A stretch of DNA of 64,000 bases from Phallus indusiatus (taxonomy: Eukaryota; Basidiomycota; Agaricomycetes; Phallales; Phallaceae): contig JAQFWX010000001.1 in assembly GCA_027605045.1 (NCBI GenBank), positions 2,728,001 through 2,792,000 on the forward strand, written 5' to 3'. Below, in pieces: positions 1-10,124 of this stretch. Made by a program: the position numbers and the translations under genes. The notes under the pieces are model-generated. The model saw only the letters and a list, made by a program, of their open reading frames with translations. It had not been told where the DNA came from and did not search any database. The stretch's first letter is position 1, and each line of letters begins with the position of its first letter.

Positions 1-378
1 TTCAGCGGTTTAGACTTAAGGATCAGACACTATAACCCAGTAGTCCAATCTATAATAACGCAAGGAGCTACTCTTGCACGCACAGTTGTATATATATACA
101 TGAGTGGGCTATCTCTACCAATAGCGCTCAGGTGCTATATCTACCAATAGGAAGGAAGGCAGTCGATGACGTAAGAGAAACGTGAGTAGAAAGGAAGATG
201 TGACAGTATGGAGCATACGGAGAAACAGGGAAAGTATGGGAGAATACGGGAGGATAATACGGACTGGCATACCAGGTACCGTACGATGGATATGATAACG
301 CGGAGGTCAGCATATACGTCTATACTATACACACAATATACTAGATTAGCCCTTATGGTCCTAGCATGTACCCTGACA
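1..378 (+). mobile_element. LTR, family 3, cut by window start
   Basis: This matches the solo LTR at 51131-51526 along its length: the motif around TTAGACTTAAGGATCAGAC, then a shared CACAGTTGTATATATA segment and a shared ACCAATAGGAAGGA segment. Its end is ACCCTGACA, like that copy. By alignment about 16 bases of the 5' end lie outside the window. Whether it is a solo LTR or the 5' LTR of a longer element cannot be told, because its left target duplication is not visible. Confidence 0.75.
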
Positions 379-629
379 GGAAAGGCAAAAGATCACTTCA
401 CTGTGTCAGACTATGGGGAAGACTTCGAAGTCACAGACTGGGCAGATCTGTCTATATCACACTTAGTAAAGAAGGCGAATATAAAAGATGGTTGGGACAT
501 ACTGGGAATACTAAAGAGAACCCAACTCATACGGGAAGATCTCCATATTGGAAAAAAGAGCCAGGCGGAACTTGATGCCGAAGGGATCTTCTTGGGGGCA
601 GCAGGAATTAAGAAAACCCCAAAAAAGAT
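379..629 (+). pseudogene. Unrecognised coding remnant between LTR and hAT end
   Basis: An open frame runs from inside the LTR through this stretch, with a mixed, protein-like composition (Trp, Asp, Lys and Ile rich, e.g. VTDWADLSISHL). It has no start of its own and stops making sense where the hAT-type terminus begins at 630. It may be an exon of a gene that the LTR and hAT elements broke up, or a remnant of a retroelement. I do not recognise the family. The coding remnant at 3715-4221 on the other side of the hAT element could belong to the same gene, but that is a guess. Confidence 0.2.
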
Positions 630-642
630 TAAGGCTCTCATG

Positions 643-1388
643 CACTGGAGACATAGGAAAGTTTGCTCAGCCTGCAAACTATCAAGCAGACTTTGAACAG
701 AGACCATGTTTGCTTGAAGTTTCCTACTGTTTTAAACTTTGGACAAACTCTCAATTTGATCAGCATTTACTTGGCTAAGCAGATTTCATACAAATTTTCT
801 GACAAACTTTAGTTGAATGTTATGTGGATGTTATGCAGATGCTGAACAAGCAATCTGCTCAAGATTTTCACACAATTTGCATCAAAATCTATCTATAGGA
901 TGCTTATCTAAGCAAATTTTTATCAAACCCAAAGTCTTCACAAAGTTTGATTTATCCAGAAAACTTCAAGCAAACTGGGTCTCTGCTTGGAGTTTGCTTA
1001 ATCGTTTGCTTGACATGCAAACCATCAAACAAACTCTAAGCAGAGACCCAATTTGCTTAAAGCCTCCTGGACAGATCAAACTTTGTGAAAACTTCAAGTT
1101 TGAAAGAAGTTTGTTTGGCTAAGCATCCTATGAATAGATTATAATGCAAATTATATGGAAACCTTGAGCAGATTGCTTGTTCAGCATCTGCATAACATCC
1201 ACATAAAATTTAATTAAGGTTTGTCAGAAAATTTGTATAAAATCTGCTTACACAAGTAAACTCTGATCAAATTGAGAGTTTGTACAAACTAAAGTTTGAA
1301 ACAGTGGGAAACTCCAAGCAAACTGGGTCTCTGCTTGGAGTTTGCTTAATAGTTTGCATGTCAAGCAAACTTTCCTATGTCTCCAGTG
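643..1388. mobile_element. Foldback element FB1
   Basis: Perfect 25-bp terminal inverted repeats begin CACTGGAGACATAGG (643-667) and end at 1388. They continue inward as imperfect arms of roughly 230 bp (650-890 against 1130-1380). The inside carries repeated versions of a motif around CTGCTTGGAGTTTGCTTA. No coding region. It interrupts the left end of the hAT element: TCTCA lies before it and TCAACGGG after it, so TCA appears duplicated with two extra bases on each side. Confidence 0.8.
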
Positions 1389-1902
1389 GATCAACGGGTT
1401 GGATCCGCGGGTACGGGTACCCATACCCGCGGGTCAGTGTCAAAAATTTGGGTATCCTCGACCTGACCCGGGTTTCAACCCGCAGGTCACGTGACAACCT
1501 GCGGGTAGGCAGGTCAACCTGTGACAACAGGTAATCTGCAGGTACCTGTGTGTTACCTGCAGGTAATGTCACATGTGACTAGATGTTACTAGAGGATGTA
1601 AAGCTTGAGCAAGTTATTACTAATCGGCTAGCACTAGCCGATGCTAGCCGCTGTTAAACTTTGCAGCCGACGGCAAGTAGTTGCCGCTCAATTATGTAAT
1701 TATGCTTTCGCTCTATTCCTTTTTCAGCAGTAGCTTGGCAAAGCAGCCCAGCAAGCGCGCTTAGTCAGCAGCACCCACAGACGCACAGATGCGGCAGAAT
1801 CCGCCGCTGCGGCTGATTCGGCTTCTACTGACCAATGGGAAGTAACTAGAGTATTCGGCGCAAATTCTTAGCATTTATAATATCGAAATTTAAGGGGTTT
1901 GT

Positions 1903-1978
1903 CGTTCGGTCCGGTGGATCAATGGAAAGCGCAAATCTCTGGGTGTTTCGGCTGGGGGTTCGATCCCCACTCATGATA
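1903..1978 (+). other. tRNA-like segment, left arm
   Basis: There is an A-box-like TGGATCAATGG (1915-1925) and a good B-box GGTTCGATCCC (1957-1967) at about the tRNA spacing, with a T-arm that mostly pairs. The acceptor ends do not pair, so I read it as a tRNA-derived Pol III promoter relic rather than a functional tRNA. Confidence 0.45.
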
Positions 1979-2151
1979 GTGTTCTTTTTACTTGTTTTTG
2001 TTGCTGGAAAGAAAGAAGTCCTTATGTTGCAAGTCTTATATGCTATATTTTGTATAATTTCACTCTAATATCAAAAAAAAATCCTTTTTAACTAAACTGT
2101 TCTGAGGACTTTGAATTTTTCAGGATGGATGAAGAAAGAAAAAAAAAATTA

Positions 2152-2232
2152 GGCATGAACCAGATTCGAACCTGTAGCACACACATCAAATCACACATAT
2201 TCATTCCATTGATCCATCGGAGCGAACGACAA
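2152..2232 (-). other. tRNA-like segment, right arm
   Basis: The complement has TGGATCAATGG (2207-2217) and the B-box-like GGTTCGAATCTGG (2160-2172). It is the partner of the + strand segment at 1903-1978 but differs from it between the boxes. The two would transcribe toward each other. No closed cloverleaf was found. Confidence 0.4.
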
Positions 2233-2696
2233 ATGTGTCAAATTTTAATACTATAAACGTTAAGAGTTTACGGGAAATATTCCCATTGGCCGAATCAGCC
2301 GCAGCGGCAGATCCTGCCGTGTATGTGCGTCTGTGGGTGCTGCTGACCAAGCGCGCTTACTGGGCTGCTTGCCAAGCTGCTGCTGAAAAAGGAATAGAGG
2401 CGCGGACATAATTGAGCGGCAACTACTTGCCGTCGGCTGCAAAGTTTGACAGCGGCTAGCATCGGCTAATGCTAGCGGATTAGTAATAACTTGCTCAAGC
2501 TTTACATCCGTTACTAGATTAAGTTATTAAGCGAGATGGGCGCTTAAATAAGCGCCCAACTTATCTTGTAGAGAATTAAAAAATATTGTTGGCATATTTT
2601 TTTATTTCCATTTTAAGTAAGATTTGAGCTCTCTAGAGCCAAAATAAATAAAAAATCACGACAAACACCACTCGAAAATCACCCACCTGTCACTAT

Positions 2697-3531
2697 CACT
2701 GGAGACATTGTAGGGTGTAGCCAAAAAAAGGATCTTAAGAAAATTATAGTTCGAGGTATAGACTATTGATGATTTACCAAATTGCACAATTATATTATAA
2801 TTAATACTTGGATTAAGGGATTCTGATTTGGAAAATTGTCAGTATACTGCTATAATATCTTGGTTGAATTATGTAATAATTCTTTATCATATAAGCCCAT
2901 GATCAATGTTATCCATTCAGTAAAATAATAAACAGAATGAAACTTACATTATCATCATCCATATTGAAGAATGTTTTGAAAATGTTTTTTAAATTTATTG
3001 TGAGAATATATTTCTATCATAATTTAGATGCATGGGAAAAACCTAATTTTAAGCATGAGAATACTCTTTGTAATATTAGAGTTTTCCTGGGAAAACCTTA
3101 ATAATACATGGATTCCTGGAAAATCTTGAGAAAACTCTAATGTCACAAATTGTGATCTTAAGTTTTAATTACATAGAAACTCAATATTTACCACACCCTC
3201 AAAATTATGATAAAATACTTTATTGACAAGTAATTATATCAACTTGAATATATAATTTTCCACTATAGTTAATAATAATATATATTTTAGTTTGCATACT
3301 GTTTGACTGAATAGAGAATGTTATTCATAGTGTTATATAAGTAAAAATTATTACAGAATTTAACTAAGATAATAATAGCAGCATACTGACAATTTTCCAA
3401 ACCAGAATCCCTTAATCTGAGTATTAGTTATAATATGATTGCACAATTTAGTAAATCATCAATAGTCTATACCTCGAACTATAATTTTCTTAAGATCCTT
3501 TTTTTGGCTAAACCCTACAATGTCTCCAGTG
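2697..3531. mobile_element. Foldback element FB2
   Basis: The inverted repeats start CACTGGAGACATTGTAGGG and extend about 150 bp, including the shared stretch AGGATCTTAAGAAAATTATA and its complement near 3480-3505. The first 12 bases are the same as FB1, so both belong to one transposon family. Flanks read TAT on both sides, a possible 3-bp (or TA) target duplication. The AT-rich interior has no coding capacity. Confidence 0.75.
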
Positions 3532-3714
3532 TATGTCTTATAGGGCGGGTTAGCACGGGTACCCGTGGTTTCGAAAATGGCTACCTGTACCCGACCCGGG
3601 TCAATTAGGCGCCAGGTACCTGTGTGACGGGTACCCGTGACCTGCGGGTACGGATACAGGTACCTGCGGGTTAAACCTGTGCGACCTCTAACCCGTTGAG
3701 AGCCTTAGGCTGAA

Positions 3715-4221
3715 TGCCTCCTCGACCCCGCACTTACTGTGTGGGAAGAAGTTCTCGGTGGTAGGGGTAATTCCTCCACCCACCTGCCTTCCATGCTCAT
3801 GGAAGGCTACACTCGTTCCTTCGAGTGCAAATCCCCCTCCTCCATCACCATAGAGGAGGTGATTCGCTCCATGCACGCCAATGGAGCGACAACAAGACGC
3901 GTCACTGAGGTGATCGCACCCCTTCTCCAACGATACGCCAATGGAGAAGATGTCAATCGCATCGTGCATGACTATCGCGTGCACCGTGGACTGGATCGTC
4001 CAACAAAAAAGGCGCATATGACTCAGTCGTCCGCCCCCGCTGTCCATGCGTCGGCATCACCTGCCAGTATCGTGGCAGGTCCGCCTAACAAGGTCTACTC
4101 CCCGTCCGTCCCAATCCAGATGACGGACGAGGAATTGTTGAGGCCCCCTGAGGACCTTGACGCGCCGCATCCAAGTGCCTCGGAGAGCATGGAGATTGAC
4201 TACAGCAATCCCACTGACTGA
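3715..4221 (+). pseudogene. Unrecognised coding remnant, C-terminal part
   Basis: An open frame enters from the hAT edge (no start codon in place; first internal Met at 3739) and stops at 4219-4221, giving about 165 codons. It has regular charged helical sequence (EEVIRSMHANGATTRRVTEV), then a Pro/Ser-rich tail ending in an acidic stretch. GC content is clearly higher than the surroundings. A polypurine run and a TGTAATGG-type LTR follow at 4621-4893, so it could be the last coding part of a gypsy-like element (gag or accessory). It could equally be a host gene end. The 5' portion is lost at the hAT junction. Confidence 0.35.
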
Positions 4222-4249
4222 TTACAGTCAGACGCCTCCTCTTCACGAT

Positions 4250-4592
4250 TGTTAGGGTATGCTACCGCCGTCTCTCATTTCCCTATTTATTATCATCGGC
4301 ATCACTCTGTTTCTATTCTATTTATCATTTCCGTATTTTACTTTTACTTTCAGTTTCCTTGTTCTGTCTCTATTTCACTTTCTCTACTCGCGCGTGTCGC
4401 GCGCTCGTACCCGGCGTGATGCCCGTGACATCACGTCGCTTAGGTTCGGCTTGGGCGCCTGGCACTTAGCTGCGTCAGGGCCGCACGCCGCGTCGTCGTT
4501 TTATGTATATAGTAGCTGTACCTAGAGTGAGGGTCCCTAAGCTTGTTCTCTTAGGATCCCCTCCCTCTAGTGTGAGCTGAGTAGCCCTAACA
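4250..4592 (-). mobile_element. Solo LTR, family 1 (copy a)
   Basis: It runs from TGTTAGGGTATGC to GTAGCCCTAACA and is flanked by the 5-bp duplication ACGAT (4245-4249, 4593-4597). The sense strand is minus, judged by the TATATAC box and the same order of blocks as in the + copies. This is a short form lacking the roughly 50-bp internal duplication. Long frames inside it are not genes. Confidence 0.95.
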
Positions 4593-4620
4593 ACGATCCT
4601 ATGACTTGGAGTCCAAGTCA

Positions 4621-4893
4621 CAAGGGGAGGATGTAATGGATCCACCGCATGCGGTGGATTGAGTATATGCCACTTAGGCATATGCAGAGGGCTTCGCCCT
4701 CTGCAGTAATTACTATTATTACTTCTAATAATAGAGGCGCTTAACGCCTCTGGCTCGCCATGATGCGGCGAGCCATTATGTAATAACTGTACATTAGTAG
4801 TAGCTACATGCGTGCTGATTCAGCACGCGCACTTTGTTTTACACCATAAAAAATACAGCACCCTTGGTCTGTTATTCGTGGTGTGAAACTACA
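4621..4893 (+). mobile_element. Probable 3' LTR of another retroelement, with polypurine tract
   Basis: A purine run (AAGGGGAGGA, 4622-4631) is followed directly by TGTAATGGATCC (from 4632), the layout of a polypurine tract next to a 3' LTR. The likely end is GAAACTACA at 4893, giving TGTA...TACA ends and a 262-bp LTR. It contains several short hairpins (CCACCGCATGCGGTGG, GCAGAGGGCTTCGCCCTCTGC in part). No matching 5' LTR is in the window. Confidence 0.5.
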
Positions 4894-4949
4894 GCGTGAT
4901 ATAACTTGTGTACCGCCCGCGGTACACTATAAAAAGTAATGAAACGTTA

Positions 4950-5812
4950 CACAAAATGGGCCTTCGGAGCCCAAAAAATCCTCCAGCCTCAAGCCATTTT
5001 ACCCCCCATTTTTGCCCAAAATGGTATAGGACCCCCTGATAATTAGCATCGATGCCATATCCAAAAATGCCCCAAAATTGGCCTTCCGGCCCGGTCGAAA
5101 AACTGCAATTTTGGAGCTCCCAGGCCCGAATTTCCTCCGGCATTTAGTAATTTGAGGCATCGAGGCCCGGCTGGTTGCTCCGGCCTTTCAAGATGCCGGT
5201 TTTGGCCCGAAATGTGGCTTCGGCCTAAAAACAATCGAAAAATGGACGGTTTTGGCCCAAAAATTGGATATGACCTGGTGAAAATCAAATTTCAACAAGT
5301 TCTAGCCCAAAGGAATTGATTCCAAAATTTCCACTACATAATGGTGACAATAGTATGATAATGATGCACACCTCTAACAGCCAATGGTCTCTGGCACAAG
5401 CAATTTCATAGTCATTTTGACCGAGTTTGTGCAAGCTAGATTAAATTTACACTAAAGGAATTTGAACCAACGTCACCATTTTAAACCTCAACGTCACCGT
5501 TTTAAACCTCAATGTCACCGTTTTAAACCTCAAGCCTGAAAATCGACCGACAAGCCACTTGTTTTACAGCCGGACAGTTCTGGCCCGATGTTATGACCTG
5601 TGTCGGCCTCAAACCCACCTCTCTGGGCTCCGGCCTACCTAAATTTGAGCACTCGCGGCCCGTCAAAAACACCCGGCATGAGGTTCGAAATTGACCCAAA
5701 AAGCCCGAGAAACCTACGGCCCAGAGCACCTTCGGAGGCCCGAAAATATCTACGGCATCAATACTGATTATCAGGGGTCCTGTTTTCTTATACAAATTTT
5801 AGATCTGAAATA
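4950..5812. repeat. Imperfect inverted-repeat element
   Basis: The left arm (about 4960-5290) and right arm (about 5530-5810) are diverged inverted copies. For example, GGACCCCCTGATAATTAGCATC near 5030 in part matches the complement of the GATTATCAGGGGTCC region near 5770. Both arms are rich in TTTTGGCCC/CGGCC motifs. Ends and target duplications could not be fixed. The open frames here arise from the repeated GGCC motifs and are not credible genes. Confidence 0.5.
5470..5532 (+). repeat. 21-bp tandem repeat, three units
   Basis: Three direct units of ACGTCACCGTTTTAAACCTC plus A, with one or two substitutions (units at 5470, 5491 and 5512). It lies in the loop of the inverted-repeat element. 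Confidence 0.9.
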
Positions 5813-5814
5813 TA

Positions 5815-7400
5815 TTAGTGCTTTTCGAACGTGCTCAAAAATTGGATTGGGTGTAGTAACGTTGTCAAGTATATTGATTTCTTGGGAATACTATTAAGTG
5901 CTTACGCTTTCATACATCATGGACACCACATAGTATCACAGATTGAACGAAGCGAACTAGCATCGATATTCAATCCTTTGACAGTTGATCAACCTTAATC
6001 AAATTTGGACCCGTTGTGACAACTTCGAGCCAATTGAGGATCAAGGAACACCAGTTGGCAATAAAAGTTCCATTATTACTTTTACTTGGTAAAACTGTTA
6101 CGCGCCGGGGTCGGGATGACTAAGCGAGGCTCGGGACAGGATCGGACGTGGGTCGGATGTTGGTCGGCTTTAACTTACTCTTGAGTTGTGCCCTCACGGT
6201 GCGTCACCAACAATTTCAGGTCGGGCTGGGTCTCCGATGTACAAGTGACGTCGGAGTTGCTAGGATTGAGACTGAGCTGCGAAGCGGCGACGTCTCGAGG
6301 CTGGGTCTAGGGTCGGAGAGATGAGGATGAGGGCTGGGAGTGCGCAGCGTGGCTGCGACGTGGGATTGAGGATCGGAGAGGTTGGTCAGAGGTAGTTGTT
6401 GAAGAAGATAGACAGAGCGTCGCCGACGATGCTCGAAGACGTCGTCAACGACGACAAAGGATCTTAGATGAGATTGGATCGAGATGTGAAACGTGTGGGA
6501 GAATGGGCGGAATAAGATCTATATCAGAACTGGAGAAGTAGTTACAGGAAGCTCGGTCTTTAAATAGCTATGAAACTAAATAAAGACCTGAAACGGGTTA
6601 CAACAAGATAACAAGGACGGAAAAGGAAATGGATCGGAACGGGGAAACAAAAGAATATAAGCGAGGTACGGAAAAGGAATGAGCGGAGCTCCGCTTAAGC
6701 GAGGTGTTACGCGGGCGTGACAAAAACACTGAGTGTCAAAATACTGATACGTGCGCCTCAGGAGCGAACAGGGAAGATAAGGGAATCAGCGGATGTGTGC
6801 TCAGAGGGAGAAATAGGAGGGAAACATAGTTATTGTATTTTGTAAGCTAAAGAGGTATTTTTATATACATTATTTGTGGGATTTCCGGGAATATAGAATG
6901 GTGCTAAAATGTAATCTAAAGAGAATGGAAAATGTGAAAAGCCAGAAAAGTTTAATGTGAAATGTACAAAGTAACTAAAATTTGCAAAATATTGACGGAC
7001 CGACGCATATACCGAGTGCTGACTAATCTCCGCATAGCCTGTTTCCGCAAGCAACAATACTTTACAAAAGTCTTCGCATAAGCGTAGTTGAGATATAGCC
7101 TGGAAGGAATATCTATACATGTATTGATCTTTGCCGCGTTCGCAGTTGTTCCACAGTTGGCTAGAACAAAACCACTCTGGACCGGGAGCTTCGGGTACGA
7201 ATGGACTAAACCAGAGCGATTGTTTTGAAAATCAAAACGACTGAACGGTGCACAAAAACGGGCTCTTGAGGGTTGAAGAATTCATCGATATTCCATCCCG
7301 ATTGATAGTTGATGGGCGGCCAGCAATATTGGCGTTGTCATCGCCAAGTGCGGAAGGTATGGCATGAACGCTGTACAAGTAATCATCCTACACATCCTAC
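5815..7400. repeat. Downstream block of a lost DUF6533 unit
   Basis: Apart from the solo LTR at 6096-6722, this matches the block downstream of P1 (about 22145-22620): the segments around CTTTTCGAACGTGCTC, CAGATTGAACGAAGCGAAC, GAACACCAGTTGGC and GACCGGGAGCTTCGGGTAC have clear counterparts there. A third, shorter copy is at 26640-26880. This implies a seventh duplication unit whose membrane-protein gene was lost to the transposons at the left. No gene is seen inside. Confidence 0.65.
6096..6722. mobile_element. Solo LTR, TGTTACGCGCC type
   Basis: It runs from TGTTACGCGCCGGGG to GCGGGCGTGACA, flanked by the direct 5-bp duplication AAAAC (6091-6095 and 6723-6727). It is 627 bp long and GC-richer than the flanks. 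Removing it restores similarity with the 22.1-22.6 kb block. No internal coding region is present. Confidence 0.9.
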
Positions 7401-8100
7401 ATCATTAGCAATAATTCAGAACGAAAGGGCCTTACCTCAAACAATGATATTTCAGAATAAGAAGCAGCACATAAAACCATGACGAACATTCCTCCTCCGT
7501 TTGCAACGACTTTAGCATCGTCCGTCGCAGAGTTGAGTGAGATGACGTTACGGGTAAATATAGCGGATTTGTCGAGGTTGCACTTTTGTGTGGGAAGTAT
7601 AAGGGTGAATTACAAGATACCGAACGAACGTACCGGTTCAATATGCCATAGGGAGCCGGTGAACTCCACCATGCGGGCCAACTAGTACTATCTAGACGAA
7701 TCAGAAACTCCTCTCTAATCTCGGGTCCTTGTTTTGCAGATGATACGTATCTGCATCCACAGGGTGTTGAATTAATAGAGCAGGGACTCCGACTTGTAGA
7801 TGTTGAATGTGACGGTACAGATGATTGAAGCGGAGGATGTGAGCCTGCAGGTTAATACCACGGGTGGCCACGCAATACCGTGACTTTTGAGCTCAAGCTC
7901 CTTAGAAGTTATTAGGTGAGCTGTAGTCTACGCGTTACACGCATTACATGTTACTCCCCACACACAAGCTCGCCACACAAGCAGCGCAACATTTGCAAAG
8001 CCGCGATATCACCTGTCCTGGTATCTTTTTCAACAAACCTTTCTATCCCAAATCTCACTTCACCTCAGCAGCCACCTCTTTACCACATTCGTCTCACACA
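7401..8100. other. Intergenic, duplicated block
   Basis: About 7479-7790 resembles 53880-54200 (shared GCGGATTTGTCGAGG-like and GTCCTTGTTTTGCAGATGATACG-like stretches, in part). The open frames here differ between the two copies, so I do not call a gene. 7900-8100 leads into the Hsp20 relic. Confidence 0.5.
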
Positions 8101-8742
8101 ATGTCTCTCTCCCGCTTCAACGAATTCTGCCTCATCTTCAGACTCTTCGACAACGTAGTCCGTTCAGCCCGAGCATCATTCCCATTCCCAACCATACATA
8201 CATCGTCATTTTTCAGCGTTTGACGGCTTTGTTCAATCTCTCCATCATCCAAGTTTAAACTTGTCAGAACAAGACAACGATTATATCGTCGAAGCCGAAA
8301 TCCCTGCGTCAAAAAAAAAGAGAATCTTGAGGTCAGGGTTGGGGACAACGGACGTAGTTTGACTATTGAAGGGAAGATCTTGACTAGAGCGCATCATACC
8401 AATGGAAACAGGAAGGTCGATGGTAGTGACGGTGAACAGGAGGCGGCTGCCTCCATTAATAGAAATGGAGATGTACCAACCTCTAATGAAGGTACGTCTA
8501 CTATGCCACTCTATTGCAAGGCCTAATATACTTATATAGTTACCAAATCCAATTATTCTGCCCCTACTGCAATCTCATCGGACCGCGACTTTGTCGGTTC
8601 ACCACACTTCACACGCACGGTCTGGCTCCCTCGTGCCATTGATGCCTTCAAGATCAACGCACCATTGCAAGATGGCATTCTCACATTGCGCATCCCTGAG
8701 ATCACTAAGGACCAGGGTTCCTTTAGGATCCAGATTCAGTAA
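8101..8742 (+). pseudogene. Small heat-shock protein (Hsp20) pseudogene, copy A
   Basis: Small heat-shock proteins are ATP-independent chaperones with an alpha-crystallin domain. Here the start MSLSRFNEF is followed by an aromatic N-terminal arm. After a frame change come DNDYIVEAEIP and, in a third frame, the strand motif NGRSLTIEGKI. A likely intron (8492-8539) precedes a C-terminal part with FTRTVWLPRAID, LQDGILTLRIPE and the end GSFRIQIQ. At least two frameshifts break it, one near the TTTTTC run at 8210 and one in an A-run near 8310. This is the best preserved of the four copies. The gene is dead as read, unless the indels are sequencing errors in homopolymers. Confidence 0.8.
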
Positions 8743-9162
8743 ATCCTTGTCATACCGAACAATGCCACTAATTTCCGGTGCTTTCACTTTGGGTTTTCTG
8801 TAATCTATTTTCTGTATTCCGATCCGTTATTTTCTAGTACTTATATATCTATATCTACTTAATACAATACAGTATGTAGGTGGGCTATCTCGTTTGTGTA
8901 TATATAATATTCTAGATATACGTAAGTTATTTTGTTTGAGCATGCGCCATTCTTGGTTGCTAAGTCTAAGTCTAAGTGTGCGATAATATATCAAGGTCCG
9001 TACTCAAGTACTTATGCCTTTGCTGCTGCTTGCATCTGACACACATTCTTTCTTAGCTAAGTATTACTCTGGATGAGCTCGCAAATTTTCTCATAAGTAC
9101 GATTACGTAGTAGCAATAATTACATGAATATTCGAGTTAGACATATTGATTGTGATTATGTG
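8743..9162. other. Intergenic, 3' flank of Hsp20 relic
   Basis: The first 90 bases after the stop match the 3' flanks of the other Hsp20 relics (motif CCACTAATTTCCGGT-like). The rest has no gene that I can see. Confidence 0.5.
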
Positions 9163-10124
9163 TGTCAAGATCCGAGACCGTTTGAGATCGCGAGATCGAG
9201 GAATCGAGAATCGAGAGATCGAGGGATGAGGAACTTGGCTTCAACTTATGTGTTGCGCCCGCTCCAAAGGCCTAAGAGTATTCCTCAATTTGGATCGTGA
9301 TGAATCAGCACTCACAACGAAGAACAACCGGAGATAACGAAGACTTTGGCGACGGAGTCGCCAAAGGCGAGAGATCGAGAAAATCGAGAAAATCGGAGTT
9401 TCGAGATATAGAGACGAGTTGTAATTCAAGGAGGTTTGAATACAAGTGAAATATATTTGAATCGAATCAAAGTTCGATTTCAAGACGACTTTGTATGGTA
9501 TTTACAGCGAGTTTAAATACTACAAAGTGATGCAGGGTCGAGTACAAAGAAAGTACTAATTCGGATAAGTACATAATAGTGTAAACCTGCGCGGAAGTCG
9601 CGCGAGGAAGCAGATAAGAGGGTAAAAGAGATATAGATAGAAACTTCTACGAGGAAAACTTTGTATCTACAGGGAGCTTTATATAATAAAGAGAAGTGTA
9701 GAACAAAGCAGCAAAATAAAGGAATAAGAAACAAAGAAATGACCATATAGGGAGAAGGGAACATAAAGGAAGGGGAATGCATAAAGGAATACGGGAATGT
9801 GCGAATGCGCACAAAGGAAGCTAAATATATCTCGGGGAAGACAAACGAACGGATGACGTTACTTCCGCTGCACACGGGTACCGACCCTTACAATAGTACT
9901 TGAGGAAGTCGTGAGGTTCGTTAGAATCATAAAGAAAGAAATAGAAAGTATTCTATTTATATCATGGAACCTCACCGATCGTCAAAGTGAATAAATCGGT
10001 AATCGGTAATTCGAGAGATCGCATAGAGTGCAATCTCTATAAGGTTCGTTCGTTCGAGTTCGAAAAGAATGTGAAATCAAATTAAATCGTTAAATCGATG
10101 TCACGAGAAAATCGGCTCGTGACA
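9163..10124 (-). mobile_element. Solo LTR, family 4 (copy a)
   Basis: It runs from TGTCAAGATCCGAGACC to ATCGGCTCGTGACA, 962 bp, flanked by the direct repeat ATGTG (9158-9162, 10125-10129). Shared sequence with the inverted copy at 13112-13751 includes GGAACTTGGCTTCAAC, TGTTGCGCCCGCTCC and TTGAATCGAATCAAAGTTCG. The sense is minus, inferred from the TATA-like run near 9670. Confidence 0.9.

Larger units (their letters stand above)
1594..2509. mobile_element. MULE-like long-TIR element with tRNA-like segments
   Basis: The two arms (about 1594-1930 and 2220-2509) are inverted copies of each other, starting GGATGTAAAGCTTGAGC. The 9-bp sequence GTTACTAGA is repeated directly on both sides (1585-1593 and 2510-2518). 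Long inverted repeats with a 9-bp target duplication fit the Mutator-like superfamily. There is no transposase, so it is non-autonomous. Each arm ends inward in a tRNA-like sequence, the two facing each other. It sits inside the hAT-type element at 630-3707. Confidence 0.75.
630..3707. mobile_element. Non-autonomous hAT-type element, itself invaded three times
   Basis: The left terminus TAAGGCTCTCA (630-640) and the right terminus, whose complement reads TAAGGCTCTCAACGGGTTA (ending 3707), match each other and resemble the complete hAT at 16773-20324 (TAAGGCTGTCCACGGGTAA). As in that element, both subterminal regions (1395-1560 and 3545-3690) are packed with GGGTACCCGCGGGT-like motifs. After removing the three inserts (643-1388, 1594-2509, 2697-3531) only about 570 bp remain, with no transposase. 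No clean 8-bp target duplication was found (left AAAAAGAT, right GGCTGAAT), so it is old or rearranged. Confidence 0.6.

Noticed and set aside
817..1122. 101-codon frame
   Set aside because: It lies inside the FB1 palindrome and is made of its internal repeats.
1903..1978. A functional tRNA gene
   Set aside because: A and B boxes are good, but the acceptor stem does not pair and the sequence is part of a transposon arm.
4259..4525. Open frames repeated in many places (hydrophobic stretch then RARTRRDARDITSLRFG...)
   Set aside because: They lie entirely inside family 1 solo LTRs and recur with each copy in either orientation; LTR sequence, not a protein family.
5043..5288. Frames in the GGCC-rich inverted-repeat element
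   Set aside because: Composition follows the repeated TTTTGGCCC motif; both strands are open in the same place.
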